DNA from: Stomoxys calcitrans | Taxonomy: Eukaryota > Arthropoda > Insecta > Diptera > Muscidae | Length of the DNA: 64,000 nt | Assembly (NCBI RefSeq): GCF_963082655.1 | Contig: NC_081556.1 | Location: 4,255,265 to 4,319,264, forward strand | Direction of reading: 5' to 3' | In this document: positions 56,231-64,000 of the stretch, in pieces | Layout: every line of letters starts with the position of its first letter | Position numbering within the stretch: position 1 is the stretch's first letter | Notes under the pieces: model-generated | What the model was told of the DNA's origin: nothing | What the model saw: only the letters and a program-made list of their open reading frames with translations | Databases searched by the model: none | Made by a program: the position numbers and the translations under genes

Positions 56231-56757
56231 AGTGTAACGAATTGAGAAGCTTTATTTACAGACGGACGGACATGAGTAAATCGTCTTAGATCTTTACGTC
56301 GACCAAGAATATTCTTTATGCTGTCAAACGTATTTTGCTTTTGATCCCAATAGACAAAATACGCAATATTTTGGCGATCGGTTAACGATAATACATTGAC
56401 ATGAAGTCCAAATTGGACATAGTGATTTCTAGGCGACTATGGGTACATCAAAATATATCCTGATATAGCCCTCATATAGTCCGACCTCCCGGTTTAGGGT
56501 TCTAGAGTCGTAAAAACTGTATTTATTACCCGATTTGGTTGGAAATTGGCACCATGATTTGTGTTGAGATCCTCGACATCTGTGCCGTATATGGTCGAAA
56601 TCGGACTTTATCTTAATATAGCTCCCATATTGACCGATCTTCTAATTTAAGGTCTTAAACCCTTGAAATCTCAATTTATTACCTGACTAGGCTGATATAA
56701 AGACAATAATTTGTGTTAAGACACCCAATATTGGTGCCGAATATGGTCCAAATCGAC

Positions 56758-57300
56758 CTTGTGGTCTTTGGGGTCTAGAACTGGTCGTATCGAAATGGTT
56801 ACCCGACCACGGCAGTGTGTATCAAGCGGAGATCCTTACAATTAGGGAAGTGGTGGAATGGTTAAGATATAATGTCATTACGACGATTGGCATAAATATC
56901 TTCTCAGACAGCCATTAAATCCCTGGAGAACGTATTTGTGAACATAAAAACCGCCTTCGACTGTCGCAGATCTTTCAACAAGATGGCTGAACAGTTCATA
57001 ATTCACCAGGGAATTGTTGTTGTTGTTGTTGTAGCAGTGTGTTGTAAACCGAGGCGGCAGCCCTTGTCGATGATGGATTCCATCGGGTCAATCCGGTACG
57101 TACCAACCGGCTGTCCTGGGATTGACCAGGGAACTGCAAAGCGGACGAACTTGCGAGACTAGGAACTACCCTTCACATTCTAGGGATACTTGAATCTGTG
57201 GGTATGCCTCAGGCCCGAAGGACAACTAATGATAGATGGCCACAAAGAGGCGGCTGTGAGCATTCCAAAACTATATGGCAATGAGCAGTGTGAGGTGTCC
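56758..57300 (+). pseudogene. LINE-zeta RNase H fragment, split by a small retroposon
   Basis: The plus strand encodes VYQAEILTIREVVEWLRYN (the Glu of the catalytic set), then INIFSDSH (the second Asp) and, after a stop and frame change, FDCRRSFNKMAEQFIIH. It is interrupted at 57014-57124 and resumes GNCKADELARLGTTLHI, carrying the final catalytic Asp. This is an RNase H domain of a non-LTR element different from LINE-alpha, whose equivalent reads NDSK and GNERAD. The GH motif before GNCKAD is destroyed. The fragment sits inside a TR-B-like array. Confidence 0.8.
57005..57133 (-). mobile_element. Small (CAA)n-tailed retroposon with 9-bp target duplication
   Basis: ACCAGGGAA occurs at 57005-57013 and 57125-57133. 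The 111 bp between them, read on the minus strand, start CAATCCCAGGACAGCCGGTT, contain TACCGGATTGACCCGATGG and TGCCGCCTCGG, and end in a run of CAA repeats. From memory this short sequence is widely dispersed in higher flies. It has no coding capacity. The target is the RNase H motif of LINE-zeta. Confidence 0.85.
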
Positions 57301-57894
57301 GAGATGAGTATGGTTTAGGTGGGACCATTTTTGTTATAGCCCCCATAAAAATCAATCTCCCGCTTGAATGCCTCTAACCAATAAATAGCGATTTTTATCC
57401 GATTTTGCTGAATTTATATATTCTCCCCGAATATGATGCTGATGGGATCACATTTGAAAATAGTTTCCATATATATCGATCTCCCGATTTATGCTCTTGA
57501 ACCCATATAAGGCACCTTTATTACCCGATTTTTTTGAAATTTTGAAGAGTGACTTCCAGCGAGTTGGGTCCAATTAGGACCAAATGTCGATATTGCTGCT
57601 GTATGGTGCATTTCCCGCAATTGAATGTGGAGTTAGTTAGCCTCGTCAAGCGCAAAAGCCCGTTTCAGCCCATAGGACCGATCGCCGTGAGACGAGTAAC
57701 GTAGGTACTGAGTTTTTAAGCAGTTGCACTATGGCCTTTCATGCTCATAGTTAAACCGTACCGGATTTTAACGATATTCCTACCTCAGGTGGTCCCGGCC
57801 GAGCTTAATGCTTTTCAACTTGTTTTATTTTATTTTATTTTTTTTTTGTAATTTCCCCCTACGAAAAATATCTAGCTACGCCAATGGTTATAAT

Positions 57895-59275
57895 CTTGCA
57901 GTCAGCAGTTTTACTCAAATTATCAGTGGCATAATATAAACATTTTAATAAAACTAGTTTTTTCCCTTATTCTGTAATTCTGTAATATTCTTCCTCCTTG
58001 TTGCTCTCTGTAGCAATATTGGCAGAAGTTTAACTTTGTTGTCTTAGGTATGGGATTATCACCAGACGCCCACTTTATTAACAGTTTTAAGCACCATCAC
58101 CTAATAAAATTCAACAGTTCTTTAACATCCTCACAAAAATCTTTAATTCTACGCCTATGACTTCTATACCATTCATGCTAATGACAGCGATTTGAGGAGA
58201 ATATCCATAATTCTGAAAAAAAACCTTTCTTATCTACATGGCCCCAAGTAGAGAAAAGAGCGCAGTGAGCCAAATAACTACAAAATTCTGATAAAAGTTT
58301 ATATAAAAGTTACATTCTTGGCAATGTGCAGTAAAAATGGAATGGAAGTGCAGTAAAAATTACAAAATTTTTCTAAATAAATGATGGTCATAACCTTGAG
58401 TTAATGGGAAATCAATTGTCGGTAATGGCCAAACTGTCTAGCCATATTTTTTGGTAAAGGTAAGCCAAAAACATATCTATTTATTTAAAGCCCAAGATAC
58501 GGGCAACAAGAACATAAACAGCCAACAACTTCTCAAGGAATTGTCTTCAAGAATCTATTGTTGTTTTTTTTTCGCCACAATGTATGTAAGTGGAGGAATG
58601 TGTGATAGAGAGAGCTGTTATGGGTGGCTTGTGTTTTGGTATTTGTGTAGTAATTGTGGTTGTTATCGTTTGTCTCTATTACAAAGTAATTTTTATGAGT
58701 CTGTCACAATGCCAGTAATACACTCTCACTGTAACACACCCATTCACTCACACTTGCCTTTGGCTCTCCCCTCTCTTGGCTCTCAGGCTGGCTGCAAACA
58801 AGTACCAGTTGACAGCAAACAAAATAAAATAACAGAAACTGTAGAATAAACAAATAATCAACAACAACAGCAATATAAAAGCTAAAAACTAAATTAAAAA
58901 AGCAAAGCCAACAATAGCCACAACAACAACAACAACAACATCAGCAATAACAATAGTAATAGCAACAACATTGTAACAGCGTAAATATCCAAATGAAAAC
59001 AGACACCAGGTCAAACACTTGACACTGACAGACGAGAAAACATTTTGTTAAATGTGCGCTGGCGCGTTTCTTGTCAATGCCGAGGGGCAAGAAAAACTTC
59101 TTCTAGTTTATGGTCAAAGTTGTTGCTTTCATATATGCCGCCATGAGGGCGGTGTAAAAAGGAAGGGCAGGACAGGGCAGGGCAGAAAATAAACATACAA
59201 TGTAGACTCTTGTTTAAGCTTGTGATAGGAGGTAAGCCGATTAAAACTTAGAAATACAGATTGAAATATCTTTGG
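57895..59275. other. No gene recognised; CAA-rich host-like DNA
   Basis: CAACAACAACAGCAAT and longer CAACAA runs lie between 58858 and 58970. A GGGCAGGACAGGGCAGGGCA patch is near 59164. A 132-codon plus-strand frame at 58451-58849 has no motif and ends in CA-rich sequence, so it is not called. No exon is supported. Confidence 0.45.
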
Positions 59276-59860
59276 GAAGGTAAGGTGGAAAATGGGCTGT
59301 GCGCCGAATTTATTATACCCTACACCTTACACTACAAGTTTAAAAAGCGCTTACACTACAAGTTTATGTACATACTACAAGTATATATTGACCGAATCGC
59401 ACCATATTATATCCTACATCTTATACCACAAGTATAAGGATCCTATATCTGATAGAGCTCGGCAGTGATGTTGTCTTATTCGTAACAGGATAATCGTTTG
59501 TTTCAAATTTCATGAAAATTCGCTAACAGACAGACAGAGAAACGGGCAAAGAGACATACAGACAGACGATTGGATTTGTATATTTAAGAGCTCTTTTCCT
59601 TTTTGGTGTAATTAATATATGTACTGTGTAGTACAATGGTATAAAAAAAGATGCCCCCTTCCAACACCACCGTGGCTCAAGTGTGAACAGGTCCGTCTAC
59701 GATGCTCGGTATCCAAGTTTAGGTTCATCTTCGAACATAACCTGCCTTTGGACCATAAAAGAATCTATGCAAAGTTTCATCTCCATATCTCCATTTTTAA
59801 AGACTGCAGCGCAATTTCAACAGACAGACGGATGGAAAATTTTTTCGAAATTTTATTTCT
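59276..59860 (-). repeat. TR-D and TR-B fragments
   Basis: The left part (GGGCTGTGCGCCGAATTTAT then TATACCCTACACCTTACA) is a decayed TR-D end, followed by ACAGACAGACAGAGAAACGG near 59525. The right part (59726-59830) matches the TR-B head region in minus orientation: CATCTTCGAACATAACCTGC, TCTATGCAAAGTTTCATCTC and ACAGACAGACGGATGG. A TACACTACAAGTTTA doublet is near 59330-59365. Confidence 0.7.
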
Positions 59861-59886
59861 TTAAATAGTTTTAGGCAATTGTGTGC

Positions 59887-60878
59887 TGTTGTCAAAACAC
59901 TTTAACTGGAATAGTGTATCGCGATTTCTGATACGCCATATATTGTCATCAACACCTTTTAAGGTGATCTACATACCCAACGACTACTGAGTAAGGTGTA
60001 GAGCAAGATTTTGTTTTGAAACAGGGCCCAATAAGTCTCCCAACTCTCCTTAACGCAGTAAGAGTGAAGAAAGACTTACCTTCCACTATTCCGATACAAA
60101 TTATTTATCAATGATAGGAGCAAGAAACACATCAACATTGCCAAACTCTTTTTGGTGTGCACTTGAAAATTCGTTGAACGTCACTGCAAAGTGGTCTAAG
60201 TTCAGAATGCACTTGCAGTTACTTTCAATGAATGTTCAAGTGCACAACAATTTTTCTTTTTTATTTTATTTAATTTTACAATTTTTCGTTTGTTTATCTT
60301 TCGAGACGAGCTCAATGATCGTAAATTTTTGCAACATAAAAGGAAAGCCAGAGATCACAACACACATAAACTGCTATGGGACGCGTTTTGTCGTTTGGTT
60401 AGAATAACTCATCGGCCATGTTAGGTTTCACGGGCCGTACGTTGGTATGTTGTACTTATATCCTATTATTGCGAAAAGGTGTCTATACGATGTAAGCACG
60501 ACACTAACACAAGTCTGATACCTTTCGCACGAGGTGTTCTATTCCACCGCATGTATTTTCTTTGTATTGATGACTTTTGACTTCTTTTCTATACGACTAC
60601 TTAACTTCCATGCCATACACATGTCATTTGTGTGCTTTTTTCGGCAGTTGTATTGATGGCTTCGAACGCTAAACAACAACAACGACTGTCGCTGTTACTT
60701 CGTGTGCCCAGATTCGAATACCGAACGGCAGCAGCAGAAAGGGCGAATGCCATTTTCTAGCGTGCTCTACACCGTACTGAATTGTCGTTGGGTATGTAGA
60801 GCAACTAAATGAATTTGTCAATGCAGATACATGGCGTATAAGAAATTGCGATCCGCCAGTTAAAGCATTTTGACAACA
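59887..60878. mobile_element. 1-kb element with about 125-bp terminal inverted repeats
   Basis: The left end (59887-60012) reads TGTTGTCAAAACACTTTAAC, GCGATTTCTGATACGCCATA, CTACATACCCAACGAC and AGTAAGGTGTAGAGCA. The reverse complement of 60760-60878 reads TGTTGTCAAAATGCTTTAAC, GCAATTTCTTATACGCCATG, CTACATACCCAACGAC and AGTACGGTGTAGAGCA. The arms are clearly homologous with small gaps. The interior has no recognised transposase, though a 98-codon frame lies at 60111-60407. No target duplication was identified and I do not recognise the family. Confidence 0.7.
60434..60530. repeat. Direct repeat unit, copy 1
   Basis: TTGGTATGTTGTACTTATAT, GCGAAAAGGTGTCTATACGA, GATGTAAGCACGACACTAAC and ACCTTTCGCA align in order with 61126-61220. 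Copy 1 is inside the long-inverted-repeat element, whereas copy 2 is outside it. Confidence 0.7.
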
Positions 60879-61125
60879 TCAAACACTCGCCTAACTTTTA
60901 TAAGTTCTTTACTATGCTACTATGTTCGAAAAATCACAATTTTTTTCCGAATTTTTTTTCCCTTCAAAATTCAGTTAATGTTTTATTTGGAAAAAAATTA
61001 CTTTAAATTGTTTTTCTATAGAATTTTTTTCACTATTTTTTTTGCACAAGTTTTGTCAAAAATTTCTTTAAAAAAATGTTTTTGAATTTTTTATAAAAAA
61101 TTTTTCAATTTTCAAGAACCCTGCA

Positions 61126-61220
61126 TTGGTAGGTTGTACTTATATCGAATATACCGCGAAAACGTGTTTACGATGTAAGTACAAAACTAACCAAGTTTGA
61201 CAACTTTCGCAATAGCTGTA
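61126..61220. repeat. Direct repeat unit, copy 2
   Basis: TTGGTAGGTTGTACTTATAT, GCGAAAACGTGTTTACGATG, TAAGTACAAAACTAACCAAG and AACTTTCGCAA match the unit at 60434-60530. It lies about 250 bp beyond the right arm of the long-inverted-repeat element. This may mean the mapped boundary is not the true end. Confidence 0.7.
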
Positions 61221-61435
61221 TGCAAGCACATTTGAAGCCTCCACACCGAATGTGATTGAAAAGTCCCCTAACCCAGGACGAAGCACATACCACAGTGGTT
61301 GGCGTGTTGTTGTCTATGGCTACCTTTGTCGATGCAAGAAAAATATTCGATCATTTAGCTCAGCTGGAATAAGAGACTCACGAAAAATTATGAAATAAAT
61401 GATCTTTGCCCTAGCAGGCAAAAAGACTTAAGTTT

Positions 61436-62640
61436 AGGTTAAAAAGAGGGAGAGGATATTAATCCTAAGCCAGTAATCAGCTTGTTGTGAGCTCTAAAAA
61501 CTAAAAAGTAACCTCTAAAAAGAAAATTTTAAGTTAGGAATTCCGTGCTACTTACAAAATTCTTAATTGTTTTCCACACCACTCTCCTTAGTTGGTTCAT
61601 GTCTGGTATTGTGTCCCCACCTAAGGAGCTGTGTCTTTTATCCGCGAAAGCCGGCTAAAAGACACAGAAATGCTTCAACGGGACGTCGTATGAGTCCCGT
61701 TATGATACGGAAAGCTATTCTGACCACCCTCTTACTTCGTTTCTGTAATAGCTTCGTTTTCCTAACGATCTGGATCTTCCCATCGAATTTTCGCCGTCCT
61801 AACCACCGTTTCGATGTTTCATGGGATAACATGCGCATTCGTCGCCCACGCCCTTAACTCGGACTGCGTCAAATTGGCGCACCTTCATCATCCTCGCGAA
61901 CAGGCATATTTCAATCTTCTCTGGGTTAACATTGAAACCTCTGTGTCTAGCTCAGTCATATGCCATATGCAAGACCCTTTCGACCCTTCTGCATAGCTGG
62001 ATCGGATCCTTACTCCTAAGCAGTATTATAACATCATCTGCATAGCAGACGGGTTTAAATCCCTTCTCAGTCAGCATCCGTAATAGGTCACCCATAGGAG
62101 TGGCGATAAAATGCCCCGCCTGTGGTGTGGCCTGTACCACTTACTCCCTTATATTTATGTCATGGGACCCACAATTTATCCACCTGTTCCTTAGCATATG
62201 GTTTATTCAGTCTCTAAGAACCCATTCCACCCGATACTGGTCTAAGGATTGGATAAATGTGTCGGTATTTTATGCACAATCTCGTGCAGGACAGTCTCCA
62301 CCGACCTTTCCTTGACATAGGCATGCAGTGGTCTATATACCGGGCTTGGGTATAACTACCACCCTTGCCTTCTGCCAGGCTTTCGGAGTATATGCAAGGA
62401 GTACAGGCACGCTGTGAAATTAGTGGCCAGATGAGGCGCCAGATGGGGCAGGTCCGAGTGACTTAAATCGTTAGAAGCTTCTCAAGGCTTCCTTTACCAA
62501 AAATTCTGTAATGATGATACCGGTGTTTCACTGAGTACCGTCGTATCCTGTGAAAAATAGGTTTTCATCAAAAACCTCAAAATGTCCTCCGTTGACAGGC
62601 AGGTTTTGTCAGACTTTTTATATAAATTTTTTTGATAACA
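61436..62640 (-). mobile_element. LINE-alpha copy 2, internally deleted
   Basis: The 3' tail (one GGTTA unit, AAAAAGAGGGAGAGG) and 3' UTR (GTAATCAGCTTGTTGTGAGC) match the 2.9-3.1 kb copy. Upstream of the 3' part, the RNase H region is largely replaced by unalignable sequence at 61650-61870. The reverse transcriptase follows further up: YADD, then YKAWQKARVVVIPKPGI-type fingers and FLVKEALRSF near the 5' side (about 62.5-62.6 kb). This copy reaches further 5' than the 3-5 kb copy but lacks the stretch between IPKPG and HAYVKG. Confidence 0.8.
61870..62640 (-). pseudogene. LINE-alpha copy 2 reverse transcriptase, broken
   Basis: In minus-strand order: FLVKEALRSF and a decayed PGP..G, then AYTPKAWQKARVVVIPKPGI (fingers), a deletion, then a short CLCQGKVGGDCPARDC stretch that is HAYVKG..VETALHE out of frame, a further deletion, and MVQATPQAGHFIATPMGDLL with GFKPVCYADDVIILLRSKDP (motif C, near 62050). 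Motif A is largely missing. Residue identity with the copy at 4.1-4.5 kb is high across YADDVIILLR.KDP..LCRR.ERVLHM.YD, so the two copies belong to one family. Confidence 0.8.
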
Positions 62641-64000
62641 ATTTTTATTTTTGAATATCTTCTTGATTTTTTTCCTATTCGTCCTATTATGGCTTGGTCA
62701 TTGATTTCATATATTCTTTATAAATCTCCCAAAGGGAATAGATGCAGTTGATCATGGGAATGAATATCACTAGCAGACCACTGGCAGACATTTCGGTTGG
62801 CTGGTTAGGGCCGCATCATCAGCGCCATCGTGTTCACGTCGGTCAGCTCACAATTCTTGGCTTGCTTGTCTCTGGTACATAAGTTTAGAATATAAAGGGG
62901 ATTTCCTATGAAATCTAAGTATACCACAACAATTCAACAACTGCTACCTGCTGTACAACATCTCTTCCTGTGTAAATTCTTTCATCTGGCAACTTTGAAT
63001 TTTCATTTTAAATTTTTTCAATTTTTTTACCGAAAAAAAAAAATATTTTTTTTACTTGGTTCAAAAACTTGGTTATAAGAAATTTCGTCATTATATTAAA
63101 AATTTTGTAAAATTTTTTCTCTATAGATAATATCAAAATTTTATTTCTAAAGAAAAATGGAAAATTTTATAGAAATAATTTTACATATTTTTTGTAGTTT
63201 TTGTCAAAATTCCTAATTTTTTTTGCTATTTTTAATAAACTTGCCCCTTTAAATGCTGCTCGTAAACCTTCAACCCTAATTGGCATGTTGGCTTATTTAA
63301 TATTAAAGCTTTTTTTAAATGCTTCAACTACAGCAGCGTGGGTGAGTGAATGAGCGAGGGGATGAAAGCCCCGGTAAAAAACTTTTTTGTGCTCTTCAGC
63401 CTGACGGCATTATCTCTCATTGCTAACGATACTTCAAGTCAGTTTACTTCCGGCCTTATCCGTAGACAATTCGACAAAAAAAGAAAGAGAAAAAAGCGAC
63501 AGCCAACGAACATAAGTTTGAACACATAAACAAACAAACCAAAAAACATTCACATTTACATACATACAATCATATGAGGGTACATAACAAAATAAACGCT
63601 AATATGTGGCGTTCAAGTGTGTGTGCGCGTATGGTGGTGTAGGGGCACCCGTAAAATTGGTTTAAGTAAAGTCTGCCGTTCCATGTGCGTGGGTTTAAGC
63701 ACGTGTATATCGGCGTATATTTATGTGTAATTGTCCCTGATTCATTCAATGTTGACTTGGATTCCTTCTGTCGGTAGGTAAATGAATGGCTGGGTGAGGT
63801 GGATCGGGGCCTTTTGTTTTTATTTTGTTTGGGTGCCCTTAATGCCTTTGAATGAATTGTGAGTGTCTGCATTATTTATGACGCTTCGTAGTAGCAGTAC
63901 ATAGTTGACTACCATCCCAATGTAGGTCATTTTGTGGTGCATGTTTTTCACTTTTCTATTGTATTTAAGCTTCAACTTGACCATCGATTATTAAGTCGTT
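62641..64000. other. No gene recognised
   Basis: AT-rich text near 63000-63240 contains AAAATTTTATTTCTAAAGAA and AAATTTTATAGAAATAAT phrases of the decayed short repeat seen elsewhere. The rest is host-like. A GTGTGTGTGCGCGTATGGTG patch lies near 63617. The minus-strand 100-codon frame at 63570-63872 has no domain. Confidence 0.45.

Larger units (their letters stand above)
56231..57826 (+). repeat. TR-B-like element with reversed head, interrupted by a LINE
   Basis: A head fragment in minus orientation (ACAGACGGACGGACATGAGT then AAATCGTCTTAGATC) lies at 56259-56295. Plus-oriented array units with GGTCGAAATCGGACTTTATC and ATAGCTCCCATATTGACCGA follow to about 56757. A LINE piece interrupts, and units resume at about 57301. 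The tail is GGTGGTCCCGGCCGAGCTTA then ATGCTTTTCAACTTG, followed by TTTTATTTTATTTTATTTTT. Confidence 0.7.
55147..57894. mobile_element. hAT-like composite element, 2.7 kb
   Basis: The left end CAATGGCGTAGCTAG (from 55155) and the right end CTAGCTACGCCAATG (to 57886) are inverted repeats, with one mismatch against the reverse complement (CATTGGCGTAGCTAG). They are flanked by CTTATAAT (55147-55154) and GTTATAAT (57887-57894), 7 of 8 bases identical. Eight-bp duplications and CA.TG.CG-type ends fit hAT transposons. The body holds a GC-richer block (55.2-56.2 kb), a TR element, a LINE fragment and a small retroposon. No hAT transposase motif was recognised, so it is a non-autonomous or gutted copy. 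Confidence 0.7.

Noticed and set aside
58451..58849. 132-codon plus-strand frame with Cys-rich centre
   Set aside because: Cysteines come from TGT-rich text. There is no spacing pattern of a known knot or zinc motif, and no promoter or splice evidence.

Overview
The window looks like a stretch of a higher (probably calyptrate, house-fly or stable-fly-like) dipteran genome. It is AT-rich, shows no operons or Shine-Dalgarno-led genes, is full of (CA)n, (CAA)n and poly-T runs, and is dominated by degenerate transposable elements. From memory, the most abundant repeats here (tandem-repeat elements ending in a TTCGGCC..GGCCGAA hairpin, and a tRNA-headed SINE with a distinctive tail) resemble families common in muscid genomes. 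I could not run a search, so the taxon is an inference. I found no convincing host protein-coding exon, no rRNA, no functional tRNA and no CRISPR array in 64 kb. The sequence behaves like an intergenic or very long intronic region.

Main repeat families, with names used only in this report. TR-A, TR-B and TR-D are short elements (about 0.9-1.6 kb) with a conserved head (TATACCC...GGGGGTATAC palindrome, then a GTCCGTCC-type microsatellite), an array of roughly 140-153 bp units built around ATAGCTCCCATATAAACCGAT, and a hairpin tail. TR-E is a different tandem family with units of about 130-145 bp. LINE-alpha is a non-LTR element with reverse transcriptase, RNase H and a Cys/His motif. LINE-beta, gamma, delta, epsilon and zeta are other non-LTR fragments. 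There is one tRNA-headed SINE family, one small (CAA)n-tailed retroposon, a Tc1/mariner deletion derivative, and several MITE-like inverted-repeat elements.

Layout: 0.5-2.3 kb TR-E with a LINE-alpha fragment; 2.9-4.85 kb LINE-alpha (minus); 4.9-5.05 kb foldback MITE; 6.6-8.9 kb TR-A, then mariner, then TR-B nested; 11.2-12.6 kb near full-length TR-A with an expanded minisatellite, then a LINE-beta piece; 13.4-14.5 kb tandem repeats with GGTACC hairpins; 16.6-18.3 kb LINE-gamma, TR-E and a 29-bp tandem repeat; 19.7-20.3 kb TR-A; 21.7-22.4 kb a SINE with 13-bp target duplication carrying a Transib-like MITE with its own 5-bp duplication; 23.2-25.7 kb TR-B (with a mariner) joined head-to-tail to TR-A; 29.2-33.3 kb TR-A, TR-D, an (AAAATA)n block and TR-B; 35.6-38.1 kb LINE-epsilon and TR-A; 38.2-43.9 kb an unexplained field of TATTGTGAAT motifs with SINE remnants; 44.8-46.5 kb TR-A and TR-E; 47.6 kb a TA-flanked MITE; 48.35-50.4 kb SINE, LINE-epsilon and LINE-delta with a second SINE inside it; 52-54 kb TR-E and a TR-D/TR-A join; 55.1-57.9 kb a hAT-like composite holding TR, LINE and small-retroposon insertions inside one another; 59.3-60.9 kb TR fragments and a 1-kb long-inverted-repeat element; 61.4-62.6 kb a second LINE-alpha copy.

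There is no gene network to describe. The biology is the order of insertion: several nests can be dated relative to one another because both the outer and inner target-site duplications are still readable.
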